Source of the DNA: Micromonospora lupini
GTDB taxonomy: Bacteria > Actinomycetota > Actinomycetes > Mycobacteriales > Micromonosporaceae
Direction: 5' to 3'
Length of the DNA stretch: 64,000 nucleotides
Assembly (NCBI RefSeq): GCF_026342015.1
Contig: NZ_JAPENL010000002.1
Coordinates: forward strand, 2,113,001 to 2,177,000
The notes under the pieces were generated by a model, which was not told the DNA's origin, made no database searches, and saw nothing but the letters and a program-made list of their open reading frames with translations. Made by a program: the position numbers and the translations under genes. Positions 1-9,218 of the stretch are shown in pieces. Numbering within the stretch: the stretch's first letter is position 1; every line of letters begins with the position of its first letter.

Positions 1-2
1 TG

Positions 3-2123
3 CTGTTGGACACCCGCAGCGGGACCGGCGCGACCAAGGGCGTCCGGGCCGCCGGCAGCACCACCACCGTCGCCGCCCTCGGCGTCGGCGGGGTGCCCAC
101 CTCGGGGGTGAGCGCGGTCCTGGTCCGGGTCGCGGCGCTCAAGCCGACCGTGGCGACCTTCCTCGAGGTCTGGCCGGACGGGATCACCCGGCCGAACGTG
201 ACCACGCTGTCCGCCGGAGTCGGCGAACAGATCTCGACCGTGGCCGTGGTGAAGGTCGGCGCGACCGGGAAGATCTCGGTCTACAACTCCGGCGCGACCG
301 ACATCGTGCTGGAGGCGCAGGGCTACTTCAAGTCCGTCCAGGGCAGCACGGGCGGCGGGTTCGTGCCGACCGCCACGACCCGCCTGATCGACACCCGCAG
401 CGGGCTGGGCACAACCGCCGGCAAGATTCCCGCCGGGGGCAGCCGAACCGTGACGATCACCGGCACCCCGGTACCGGCGGGTGCCGCCGCCGCCGTGGCC
501 AACGTGTCCGTGCTGGGCGCCACCACCGCCGGTTGGCTGTCGGTCGGGCCGTCCGGCGGCAGTGCCCACCCGCTGCTGAACTACGAGACCGGCACCACCC
601 AGTCGGCCGCCGTACTCGCGCTCCCCAGCACCGGCAAGGTGGTCATCACCAACAAGGGTTCCGCCGCGGCCGACGTGATGGTCAACGTGACGGGCTACTT
701 CTCGGCCAGCCCGACCGCCGGTGCCGGCCTGCGCCCGGTGGCCGGTCGCCTGGTCAACACCCGTACGGTCGGGGCCGGCCTGCCGGTCCCGGCGAACGGC
801 ACGATCGACGTCCAGCTGGGCGGCACCTGGGGGTTGCCGACCCGGGGGATCGCCGGTGCGGCGCTGAGCGTCGTGGTGACCCCGGTGGCGGCCGGCTACC
901 TGAAGGTGTGGCCGGTCGGCGAGACCGAGCCTGGCACGACAGTGATGGACTTCAAGGCCGGCGTCTGGCGGGAGAACGCCATGGTGCTCAAGCCGGGCAC
1001 CGACGGCAAGATCCGGATCCGCAACGGCAGCTCCGGCACCGCCCACATCGTCGTCGACCTGCAGGGCTGGTTCGCCGACCCGCTGCCCGCCACGCCGGTG
1101 GCGCTGAACACCCCGGTGGCGGTGCTGCAGGGACCGCCGCTCGTCGCCGGCGGGGTGGGTGCGCTCGAGTACGCCTACGTCGACAACAGCGGCAACGTCC
1201 GCTGGGGGCACCAGTCGGATCTGGACAGCTTCAACTCCACGAAGTGGACTGTCATCTCCGGTGGCGAGCGGTTCTCCGGGCCGCCGGCGCTGGCGGCACT
1301 GGCCGACGGTCGGATTCAGGTGTCGGCGCAGTTCCGCGACGGCAACATCTGGTCGGACGCCGAGACGACTGCGGGCGGCCCGGCCTGGAACCCGTGGAGC
1401 AACCTCGGCGGCTCGATGGCCGCCGCCCCGATCGCCGGGAAACTGGCGGGCGGGACGGTCGTGCAGTTCGCCGTCGACGTGGACGGCCGGTTGTGGGCGT
1501 ACGCGCAGACCGGCACCGTGCCGTACTGGCGGAGCCTGGGCGACCAGGACCTCACGGCCACGTTGACGGCGATCCGGGTGCAGAACGGATTGCGGGTCTT
1601 CGGAGTCGACACCCAGGGCGCCGTCAAGACGATCGAGTACTACGACGACGGTTCCCTGTCGTCCTGGACGAGCCTCGGCGGTAACGGGCTCGCCGGCACC
1701 CCGGCCGTGGTGGCTCGGCCGGGCTTCCAACTGCAGGTCTTCGCCCGCTCGTCCGCCGGCACCATCGTGTCGAAGCTTCAGGACATCAACGGCGGTTGGC
1801 CGGCGGACTGGCAGACGACCGGCACGATCGCCGCGGACTCGGCGACGCCGATCCCCGCGTTCGCCGGTGCGCCGGCCGCGGTGATCGCCCCGACCACCGG
1901 CCGGGCCACGGTGGTCGTTCGCGGCACCGACAGTCAGCTTTACCAGGTCACGGAGACCGCGACGGGAACCGACGTCTGGGGCGACTGGATCAAGACGGTT
2001 CAGGGGGACGTTCCGGAGTCCGCCGATCCGACGATCCTGGCGTACCACAACGTGAACGACGACTACCTGCTGATCGTGTGCCGGGACCGCAACGGCACCC
2101 CGGACTTCTACACCCCGCAGTAG
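3..2123 (+). CDS. Secreted surface protein: beta-sandwich repeats plus lectin-like propeller (5' partial)
   Basis: The reading frame is open at the left edge, so the N-terminus and any signal peptide are missing. Three repeats of about 115 residues begin with the motif R-L-(L/I/V)-(D/N)-T-R (window start, about nt 386 and about nt 748) and end in a G-(Y/W)-F motif. This pattern is common in actinobacterial exported beta-sandwich proteins. From about nt 1110 the protein changes to W-rich blades (repeated WxSLGG-like turns) resembling PLL/tectonin-type sugar-binding propellers. I infer a cell-surface or secreted glycan-binding protein. The sialidase gene lies just downstream, but a strong hairpin separates the two. 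The domain-level reading is fairly sure; the ligand is unknown. Confidence 0.75.
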   Translation: MLDTRSGTGATKGVRAAGSTTTVAALGVGGVPTSGVSAVLVRVAALKPTVATFLEVWPDGITRPNVTTLSAGVGEQISTVAVVKVGATGKISVYNSGATDIVLEAQGYFKSVQGSTGGGFVPTATTRLIDTRSGLGTTAGKIPAGGSRTVTITGTPVPAGAAAAVANVSVLGATTAGWLSVGPSGGSAHPLLNYETGTTQSAAVLALPSTGKVVITNKGSAAADVMVNVTGYFSASPTAGAGLRPVAGRLVNTRTVGAGLPVPANGTIDVQLGGTWGLPTRGIAGAALSVVVTPVAAGYLKVWPVGETEPGTTVMDFKAGVWRENAMVLKPGTDGKIRIRNGSSGTAHIVVDLQGWFADPLPATPVALNTPVAVLQGPPLVAGGVGALEYAYVDNSGNVRWGHQSDLDSFNSTKWTVISGGERFSGPPALAALADGRIQVSAQFRDGNIWSDAETTAGGPAWNPWSNLGGSMAAAPIAGKLAGGTVVQFAVDVDGRLWAYAQTGTVPYWRSLGDQDLTATLTAIRVQNGLRVFGVDTQGAVKTIEYYDDGSLSSWTSLGGNGLAGTPAVVARPGFQLQVFARSSAGTIVSKLQDINGGWPADWQTTGTIAADSATPIPAFAGAPAAVIAPTTGRATVVVRGTDSQLYQVTETATGTDVWGDWIKTVQGDVPESADPTILAYHNVNDDYLLIVCRDRNGTPDFYTPQ

Positions 2124-2130
2124 GGCCGAC

Positions 2131-2165
2131 CGTGCCGTGACCTCGGCCGCCGAGGTCACGGCACG
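2131..2165 (+). terminator. Perfect 16-bp hairpin after the surface-protein gene
   Basis: The arms 2131-2146 and 2150-2165 are perfectly complementary with a 3-nt loop, starting 7 nt after the TAG stop. There is no T-tract, which is normal for GC-rich actinobacterial terminators. It overlaps the most upstream possible GTG start of the sialidase (2137), which argues that the sialidase starts further down. Confidence 0.8.
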
Positions 2166-2211
2166 CCGGTCGTCGATCGTGGTCGAACCAGCCGAAGAGA
2201 GCGGATCAGCC

Positions 2212-5200
2212 TTGCCCAAGTCACGTGAAAGTCGCCGTCGCCGGATGGCGCGGCTTGCCGCAGGGCTGACCTCGGTTCTGGTCCTCGGGGCCGGCGCGGG
2301 GGTCGCCGCCCCGGCGCTGGGCTCGGTGACCCTGTCCACCGCGGCCGTCGGCGTACAGCAGGTGCTCTTCCGCAGCGGTACCGGCGGTTACGGCTGCTAC
2401 CGGATCCCGGCCATGGTCAAATCGGCGGCGGGCAGCCTGCTGGCGTTCGCCGAGGCGCGCAAGTCGCCGTCCTGTGCGGACCGCGGCGACATCGACCTGG
2501 TGGTGCGTCGCTCCACCAACAACGGTCGCACCTGGGGGCCGATCCGAGTCGTCCTGACGGGCAGTGACACCGACGCCGACGCCCCGTTCACCCGGGGCAA
2601 CGCGGCACCGGTGGTCGACGAGACCACCGGCCAGATCTTCCTGATCAGCACCTCCAACCCGGTGACGATCACCGGCGACCGCCTCCCGTGGCTTCAGGAG
2701 AGCGACGACGACGGGATCAGCTGGTCAGCGCCGAGAGCGCTGGGCACGACGTTCAGCGGGAGCACCGACGGTTGGTTCGCGACCGGGCCGTCCCACGGCA
2801 TCCAGCTCAGGAACGGCGCCCACGCCGGCCGCCTCGTCGTCGGTGCCCACCAGGTCCCCGACTCGACCACAGTGAACGCCGGTGTGCTCTACAGCGACGA
2901 TCACGGCACCACCTGGCACGCCGGTCCGGCGGCCAACTCGTACGTCCCCGGGGTGATGAATCCGGGCGAGGTGTCCGTGGCCGAGTTGCCCGGCGGGAGC
3001 ATCTACGCCGAGGCTCGCAACCAGATCGGCGGTTCCGGCAACCACCGCGCCAGGGCGGTGAGTACCGACGCTGCCATGCCCGCCTTCACCGCGGTCCCCT
3101 CGCTTGTGGGACCCGATGTGCAGGGCGCCGTGCTCACCCTGCGCTCGGTCCGCCAGAGCCAGCCCGGAGACACCCTGATCTACTCCGGTCCGGCCGACCC
3201 GACCGACCGCAAGCTGTTGCAGATCCGGTACTCCACGGACCAGGGCGTGACGTGGAAGACCCCGTCCCACGGACTGATCACCAATGACCGTTCGGGTTAT
3301 TCGGACCTGGCCGAGCTGTCCGACGGCGAGATCGGCGTGCTCTACGAGGGTGGGGCGAACACCGACGAGTTCGGAAATTCGGGGTTCTCCGCTGACGAGA
3401 TCCGGTTCACCCGCCTCACCCCGAGTCAGCTCGGGCTGCCGGGCACCTTCACCGGTCTGGTCTCCCCGCAGACCTCCCCGGCCGCGGCACCGACCACCCC
3501 GGACGCCACGCCGGAGGCAAACGACGGGTACCTGAGTGGCAACGCGGCGCTGGCTGCCGGCCGGTTCGGGCAGGGCCTGTCGCTGGACGGCACCGGCGAC
3601 TACCTGGACGTCCCGTTCGCCAGGACGGTGGACCCGGGTGCCGGCGACTTCACCTACTCCACCTGGTTCAGCTACCACGCCGGCAGTACCAGCCCTGACC
3701 AGGTGCTGTTCTGGGGATACGGGGTCGGCGCCGACAAGCCACAGCTGTGGTTGCGCGCCCAGCCGTCGCAGGACCGGCTCTTCGCCTGGGTGCAGGGCGT
3801 CAGCGGTCGGACCACTGTCGCCGTGACCGATGCCGTCGGTACCGGGTTCGGCGACGGGGCCTGGCACCACCTGTCCCTGGTCCGCTCGGGCGGCCAGGTC
3901 ACCCTCACCGTGGACGGCACGCGTTCCGGCTCCGCGACCGGTGTCGCCGGCTCGGTGACCGGCAGCCCGCAGGACGGCGTCGAGGGGTTACGGCTGGGCG
4001 CCCGGCCGGACGCTACCGCCGCCGATCCGTTCACCGGTGCCCTCGACGACTTCCGGTTCTACCGGCAGGCGCTGACCGGCGACCAGCTCGACCAGTTGTA
4101 CGCCGCCAACACCGCCGTGCTCGACGACGATCCCGAGGCCGCGGTCAACAAGGCGCTCGGGCTGCGCCTGCCGTTCCAGGTAATCGACGCCGCGACCCCG
4201 CCGACCCGGACCCGGGTGGCCATCGAGGACGATGTGTCCGGGCACTGCGCGAGCGCCACCCTGCTCGGCGGCGCGCCGAGCCTGGCGGCCGGCCGCATCG
4301 ACAGCAAGGCGCTTGCCGTCAACAGTGCCCATCCCGGGGTGCAGACCCCCTTCCGGCCGACCCTGGACGTCGGCTCCGGTGACTTCACCTTCACGACCTG
4401 GTTCCAGTACACGGCGTCCAGCGCCAGCCCCAACCAGGTGTTGGTCTGGGCGTACGGCCTGGGTGCTGAGCAGCGGCAGGTCTGGTTGCGGGCCCAACCC
4501 GCCCAGGATCGGCTGTACGCCCTGGTGCAGACCGACGCCGGACAGGTCGGCGTCGGGCTGAAAGACGGCTCGTCGGCGACCGCCTTCGGTGATCAGGGTT
4601 GGCACCTGCTCGCCCTGACCCGCTCCGGTGGACAGGTCCAGTTGAGCGTGGACGGTGGCACACCGGCCAGCGCCGCCGGGCTCACCGGATCGGTCACCGC
4701 GAACGCGGCGGCCGGGATCGACGGGCTGCGCCTGGGTTCCCGGCCGGACGGTGCCGACGTGCTGACCGGCAACCTCGACGAGTTCCGGCTCTACCACCGC
4801 GCGCTGAGCGCCGCGGAGCTGCGCTCCATGGCGGCCGTCAGGTACCCGAAGGACAACCCGGCGGTGCGGTGGACCTTCGAGTCGGCCTACACCCAGGCCC
4901 ACAACGTGGTGGTGCCGTCCCCGGCCAGCGGCCCGGCGACCCCCGACTCGTCAGTGCACTGTGGCGACGCCTACCTACGCGCCGGGGCGACCACCACGAC
5001 CGGCGGCAAGTTCGGGGCCGCCCTGACCGTGGGCGGCACCGGCGGCACGGTGCAACTGCCATACGTTGCGGCCACGGCGCTGGGTTCGGGTGACTTCACC
5101 GTCTCCACCTGGCTCAGGTACACCCCGACCAGCGCCAAGACCGATCAGGTGGTGCTCTGGGCGTACGGCGTGGGCGCTTCGCGACGGCAGCTCTGGCTGC

Positions 5201-5613
5201 GCGCCCAGCCCGCCCAGGATCGGTTGTACGTCCTCCTCCAGACCGAGACCGCGACGACGACGGTCTCCGCACCCGACACCTCCTCGGCCGCGGCCTTCGG
5301 CGACAACCGGTGGCACCACGTCGCCCTGCGGCGCTCGGCCGGCACCCTGTCGCTGATCATCGACGGCGTCACCCGGGGCAGCAGCGTCGTCCCGGTGGGC
5401 TCCCCGACCTACGGCGACGCGTTCGCGGTGGACGGTTTCCAGCTCGGCGGCAAGCCCGGCGGTGGTGAACCACTCAGCGGCTCGCTGGACGAGTTCCGGA
5501 TCTTTCGCCGGTCGCTGACCGACGCCGAACTCGAGGGCGTCCGACTGACCAACGCCGACCTGGGCACGATGACCGCCCTCCGGCTGCCCTTCGATGCGAC
5601 CACCGGCCGTTAG
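2212..5613 (+). CDS. Secreted exo-alpha-sialidase (GH33) with three LamG-like domains
   Basis: Counting from the TTG at 2212, residues 5-37 form a signal peptide (basic RESRRRR, then a hydrophobic stretch ending near APALG). The catalytic propeller follows: YRIP with the substrate-binding Arg (about residue 64), the ADRGDID segment, and at least four Asp boxes (STNNGRTW, SDDDGISW, SDDHGTTW, STDQGVTW). EGGAN carries the likely catalytic Glu. Three C-terminal domains of about 200 residues each share the motif WLRAQP(S/A)QDRL and look like tandem copies of a concanavalin A-like (LamG) fold. The protein should release terminal sialic acid from extracellular glycans. An upstream GTG at 2137 lies inside a terminator hairpin, so the TTG at 2212, preceded by GAAGAGAG, is preferred; ATG 2245 is another option. 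Confidence 0.88.
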   Translation: MPKSRESRRRRMARLAAGLTSVLVLGAGAGVAAPALGSVTLSTAAVGVQQVLFRSGTGGYGCYRIPAMVKSAAGSLLAFAEARKSPSCADRGDIDLVVRRSTNNGRTWGPIRVVLTGSDTDADAPFTRGNAAPVVDETTGQIFLISTSNPVTITGDRLPWLQESDDDGISWSAPRALGTTFSGSTDGWFATGPSHGIQLRNGAHAGRLVVGAHQVPDSTTVNAGVLYSDDHGTTWHAGPAANSYVPGVMNPGEVSVAELPGGSIYAEARNQIGGSGNHRARAVSTDAAMPAFTAVPSLVGPDVQGAVLTLRSVRQSQPGDTLIYSGPADPTDRKLLQIRYSTDQGVTWKTPSHGLITNDRSGYSDLAELSDGEIGVLYEGGANTDEFGNSGFSADEIRFTRLTPSQLGLPGTFTGLVSPQTSPAAAPTTPDATPEANDGYLSGNAALAAGRFGQGLSLDGTGDYLDVPFARTVDPGAGDFTYSTWFSYHAGSTSPDQVLFWGYGVGADKPQLWLRAQPSQDRLFAWVQGVSGRTTVAVTDAVGTGFGDGAWHHLSLVRSGGQVTLTVDGTRSGSATGVAGSVTGSPQDGVEGLRLGARPDATAADPFTGALDDFRFYRQALTGDQLDQLYAANTAVLDDDPEAAVNKALGLRLPFQVIDAATPPTRTRVAIEDDVSGHCASATLLGGAPSLAAGRIDSKALAVNSAHPGVQTPFRPTLDVGSGDFTFTTWFQYTASSASPNQVLVWAYGLGAEQRQVWLRAQPAQDRLYALVQTDAGQVGVGLKDGSSATAFGDQGWHLLALTRSGGQVQLSVDGGTPASAAGLTGSVTANAAAGIDGLRLGSRPDGADVLTGNLDEFRLYHRALSAAELRSMAAVRYPKDNPAVRWTFESAYTQAHNVVVPSPASGPATPDSSVHCGDAYLRAGATTTTGGKFGAALTVGGTGGTVQLPYVAATALGSGDFTVSTWLRYTPTSAKTDQVVLWAYGVGASRRQLWLRAQPAQDRLYVLLQTETATTTVSAPDTSSAAAFGDNRWHHVALRRSAGTLSLIIDGVTRGSSVVPVGSPTYGDAFAVDGFQLGGKPGGGEPLSGSLDEFRIFRRSLTDAELEGVRLTNADLGTMTALRLPFDATTGR

Positions 5614-5644
5614 GCCGCCGTCGGCCGACCGGCCGGCGGCGGCC
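5613..5644 (+). terminator. Hairpin terminator after the sialidase
   Basis: The stem begins at the last base of the TAG stop: 5613-5626 pairs with 5631-5644 with one G-T pair and a 4-nt loop. It is GC-only with no T-tract. It separates the sialidase from the SARP regulator. Confidence 0.7.
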
Positions 5645-5676
5645 ATCCGGACCGTTGCGTTGTGACGGTGCGGACA

Positions 5677-5705
5677 GTGACACCAAGATTCGGTGGTCGT
5701 ATCTT
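5677..5705 (+). promoter_or_regulatory. Sigma-70-type promoter for the SARP gene, likely leaderless
   Basis: GTGACA (5677-5682) and TATCTT (5700-5705) are separated by 17 nt, close to the consensus -35/-10. The ATG of the regulator is at 5712, only 6 nt after the -10 box, and there is no Shine-Dalgarno sequence, so transcription should start at or next to the A of the start codon. Confidence 0.6.
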
Positions 5706-5711
5706 CAGCCC

Positions 5712-8700
5712 ATGTCCTTAGAGGCGCTCAGTTTTAGGCTGCTGGGCCCGCTCGAGGTCAGCATCGGCGATCGCCTGCTGACGCTGACCAGCCAGCAGCG
5801 GACGCTGTGCACGGCGCTGTTGCTCGACGCAAATCATGTGGTCTCCGTCGGCCGGTTGGTGGACGCGCTCTGGGGCGACCGGCCGCCGGTGGCGGCGGCC
5901 GCGCGGGTGCGTTCCCTGATCGCCGAGATCCGACGGCTGCTGGGACCGGATGCGGCCGGCGCCGTCATCACCCGAAGCCCCGGTTACCTGATCAGCGTCG
6001 ATCCGGCCCGGATCGACATCCTGGAGTTCGAGCAGTCCCTGGAAGCGGCGACGAAGGCGGCGGCGCTGCGGAACTGGGTCGAGGCGCTCGACGGCTTCGA
6101 CCGGGCGCTCGGCGAGTGGCGCGGGGCACCGATTCCCGATCTGGCCGCGGCCCCGGAGCGGCAACGGCTGGAGGAACTGCGGGCCGTGGCGACCGAGGGT
6201 CGGCTCGAGGCGACGATAGCCCTGGGCCGGCACGGTGAATCCGTCGCCGAACTGACCCGGCTCGTCCGGGACCATCCGTTGCGGGAGCGTCCGCACGCCC
6301 TGCTCATGGAGGCGCTCTACCGCGACGGCCGCTCGGCCGAGGCGCTGGAGGTCTTCTCGACCTTCCGGGGTGCGCTCGTCGAGACGCTGGGTATCGAGCC
6401 CTCCACCCGGCTTGCCGGGCTCCAGCTGCAGGTGTTGGCGGGAACGCTGCCGGACCTGGCTCCCGGGAGGGCCGCCGCGCCGGAACCGACCATCGGCCCC
6501 GGCGGCCCGCTCGTGCCCCGGCAGCTGCCGGCCGTGACGACCCTCTTCGTCGGCCGCGCGGAAGAACTCGGCCAGCTCGACGAACTCCACCGCACCGGCG
6601 AGCCGGTCGTCGTGATCACCGGTCCGGCCGGTGCCGGCAAGACCACTCTGGCGTTGCGCTGGGCACACGCCTCGGCCGGCGACTTCCCGGACGGCCAGCT
6701 CTTTCTGGACATGCGCGGCTTCGACGGCGGCGAGCGCATGGGCGTCGCCGAGGCGCTCCCGCTCCTCCTGCAGGGTCTCGGTTGCCGTCCGCAGGACATC
6801 CCGCCGACCCTCGCCGGCCAGACGGCGCAGTACCACACGCTTCTCTCGGAGCGGAAGATCCTCCTCGTCCTCGATGACGTCGCCGACGCGGGGCAGATCC
6901 GGGATCTGCTGCCCGGCACCACCCACTCGTCGACCCTGGTGACCAGCCGCGACCGGCTGACCGGACTGGCGGCCACTACCGGGGCCCGGGTGCTCAGCTG
7001 CGATGTGCTGGCGCCGGGGGAATCGGTCGCCCTGATCGGCCGGGCGGTCGGCGCGGCGCGGACGTCGGCCGAGCCGGAGGCCGTCGCGCGGCTCGTCGAG
7101 CTGTGTGACCGGCTCCCGCTGGCGCTGTGCGTGGCCGCGTCCCGCATCGCCGAGGACGCCGGCCCGGGCAGCGTCGGCCGGCTGGTGTCGGAACTCGTGG
7201 AGCGCGGACGGCTCGCCCGGCTGCGGGTCGAGGGGGTTGAAGGGACCGCCGTCCGCTCGGCGCTCGACGCGTCCTACAGCGTGTTGTCCGACGCCGAGAA
7301 GGCGGTGCTGCGCGCCGTCGGCCTGGCGCCCGGAACTGCCCGCTCGGTCGCCGCGGTGGCGGCCGGTTCCGGTCTGGACGCGGGAACCGTGGAAGACGCG
7401 TTACGGGCCGCGGCTCGGTTGCATCTCGTCCGTCAGACGGGGGCCGGGCGCTTCGGCTGGCACGACCTGATTCACGAGTACGTCACGCAGCGCCTCGGTC
7501 TGGAGGAGACCGAGGGGAACCGACTGGCCGGGCTTCGCCGGATGCTCGACCACTATCTCGGCAGTGCGGTCGCGGCGGCCCGGGTGAGCGGGTGGTACGT
7601 GCCGCGGCCGCCGCTCGGACCGGTCGACGCCATCGTCGAGGCGCGGCGGTTCTCCGACCCGGCCACGGCCCAGGCGTGGTTTGACGGCGAGTGGGAGGAC
7701 ATGGCGGTGGTGATCGCCCACGTCGCGGAGAGCGGGCCACGCCGCTACGCCTGGCTGCTTGTCGACGCGCTGCGGGATTTCCTCCTGCATCGCCGCCCGG
7801 CGGCGGACTACATCCGCGTGGCGGGTACGGCGCTGCTGGCCGCCGAGCTCGACGGTGACCTGTTGGGGCAGGCCGCGATGCGGGTGTCACTCGGCCGGGC
7901 CAAATGGCGGATAGCCGAGCTGCCGGGCGCGTTCAGCGAGTTCAGCGAGGCGGGTCGGGTCGCCGCCTACGCGCGGTGGCGAGCGGGGCAGGCCCAGGCG
8001 GTCCAGGGCGTCGGGCTGGTCCTCAAGCAGATGGGGCACCTCAAGGAGGCACAGGCCCACTACCGCCAGGCGGCGGCCCTCTATCGCGAACTGGACGACG
8101 TGCGAGGCGAGGCGGCCTGCCTCAACAGCCTGGCCTCCGCCCACATCACCCTGGGCCGGCTGCCGGAAGCCGACGAGGCGCTGACGGCGGCGCTGCCGCT
8201 CGCCCGTCGGGTGGATCCGCACCTGCGCTCCCTGGTGCTGGTCAACCTCGCCCTGGTGAACCGGGAACGGGCCCGGTTCGCCCCCGCGCTGTCGCTACTG
8301 GAGGAAGCGCTGCTCGTGGCCGCCGAGACCGGCTCGATGTACGCCCGCGCGATGATCATGGAAGTCTTCGGCCACGTACACAGCGACCTCGGTCGCAGCG
8401 CGCTCGCCCGATCGGCCTTCGCGGAGTCGATCGAGCTGGCCGAGCGCGCCGAGAGCCAGAGCTGCCTGGTGGCCTCCCTGGTCGGACTGGCCAACCTGGA
8501 CCGGGCCGCCGGCCGGATCACCGAAGCCAGGGCGCAGCTCGCCGCGGCGCACCGGGTAGCCGACCGGCTCGGCCTCGCCGAGTCGATGACCCAGGTGCTG
8601 ATCGGCGAGGCAGCGGTGCGCCTGACCGACGACAGACCCCGTGCGGCGTTGCCGTGGCTCGAGCGGGCCGGCGAGCTGGCCACCGCGTCCAGCCCGCTCG

Positions 8701-9020
8701 ATCTGCCCCGCGTACGCCTGCTTGAGTCGTGCGCGCTCGCCCGACTGGAGCGACTCGGCGAGGCGCTCGCGGCGGCCGGCGAGGCGGCCCGGTTGGCCGA
8801 CGAATCGGGACAACGTCTGGTTCAGGCCCGCGCGCTCAACGCGCTGGCCGCCCTGCACGAGGCGACCGGAGGCGCGGCGGCGGGCGTCCGCGCCCAGGCC
8901 GGCGCCATCGTCGACGAGATGGAGCTGCGGACCCAAGCCCTAGGTCAAGACGGGGCTGGGGCTGCGGCGGAGGGCGCTGGCGATCCGCTGTGGTTGCCGG
9001 CCGTGTCGATGTGCTGTTGA
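5712..9020 (+). CDS. SARP/AfsR-type regulator with NB-ARC ATPase and TPR domains
   Basis: This 1102-aa protein has the AfsR layout. An N-terminal OmpR-like winged helix (about 1-95) is followed by a BTAD domain (about 100-250). An NB-ARC/STAND ATPase carries Walker A GPAGAGKTT at about 304-312 and Walker B ILLVLDD at about 383-389. The C-terminal half is a helical TPR-like array (about 690-1080). Such proteins activate secondary-metabolite or developmental genes, with the ATPase and TPRs acting as a sensor. No biosynthetic cluster is present beside it; the neighbours are a sialidase and short unknown genes, so its target is not evident. The ATG at 5712 is preferred over a start 19 codons upstream because the promoter -10 box lies just in front of it. 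Confidence 0.92.
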   Translation: MSLEALSFRLLGPLEVSIGDRLLTLTSQQRTLCTALLLDANHVVSVGRLVDALWGDRPPVAAAARVRSLIAEIRRLLGPDAAGAVITRSPGYLISVDPARIDILEFEQSLEAATKAAALRNWVEALDGFDRALGEWRGAPIPDLAAAPERQRLEELRAVATEGRLEATIALGRHGESVAELTRLVRDHPLRERPHALLMEALYRDGRSAEALEVFSTFRGALVETLGIEPSTRLAGLQLQVLAGTLPDLAPGRAAAPEPTIGPGGPLVPRQLPAVTTLFVGRAEELGQLDELHRTGEPVVVITGPAGAGKTTLALRWAHASAGDFPDGQLFLDMRGFDGGERMGVAEALPLLLQGLGCRPQDIPPTLAGQTAQYHTLLSERKILLVLDDVADAGQIRDLLPGTTHSSTLVTSRDRLTGLAATTGARVLSCDVLAPGESVALIGRAVGAARTSAEPEAVARLVELCDRLPLALCVAASRIAEDAGPGSVGRLVSELVERGRLARLRVEGVEGTAVRSALDASYSVLSDAEKAVLRAVGLAPGTARSVAAVAAGSGLDAGTVEDALRAAARLHLVRQTGAGRFGWHDLIHEYVTQRLGLEETEGNRLAGLRRMLDHYLGSAVAAARVSGWYVPRPPLGPVDAIVEARRFSDPATAQAWFDGEWEDMAVVIAHVAESGPRRYAWLLVDALRDFLLHRRPAADYIRVAGTALLAAELDGDLLGQAAMRVSLGRAKWRIAELPGAFSEFSEAGRVAAYARWRAGQAQAVQGVGLVLKQMGHLKEAQAHYRQAAALYRELDDVRGEAACLNSLASAHITLGRLPEADEALTAALPLARRVDPHLRSLVLVNLALVNRERARFAPALSLLEEALLVAAETGSMYARAMIMEVFGHVHSDLGRSALARSAFAESIELAERAESQSCLVASLVGLANLDRAAGRITEARAQLAAAHRVADRLGLAESMTQVLIGEAAVRLTDDRPRAALPWLERAGELATASSPLDLPRVRLLESCALARLERLGEALAAAGEAARLADESGQRLVQARALNALAALHEATGGAAAGVRAQAGAIVDEMELRTQALGQDGAGAAAEGAGDPLWLPAVSMCC

Positions 9021-9065
9021 GCGGTATACCTCAGAGGTATGAATATGACTCTGAGGTATACCGCT
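9020..9065 (+). terminator. Perfect 17-bp inverted repeat at the stop codon of the SARP gene
   Basis: The arms 9020-9036 and 9049-9065 are exactly complementary around a 12-nt AT-rich loop. The stem starts on the last base of the TGA. It also contains nested palindromes (GGTATACC, and ATACCTC-A-GAGGTAT). It could terminate the SARP transcript, but the AT-rich, nested symmetry is unlike the other terminators here and also suits a repressor operator. No gene start faces it closely on either side. Confidence 0.6.
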
Positions 9066-9218
9066 GACGACCGCGTCCGCCCCCACGCAGGTGACAGACG
9101 GTCACCGCCGGCCGCCAGCTGCGCCCACCGCCCCAGCCAGGGTCAGGAATTACTCGTCTAGCTGAGCGGCGATCAGGGCGGACAACGAGGAACGATGGGG
9201 GATCGCACTCTCGTGGTG

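Noticed and set aside
5712..9020. Secondary-metabolite cluster suggested by the SARP gene
   Set aside because: No PKS, NRPS, terpene, lanthipeptide or other biosynthetic genes are found on either side inside the window.
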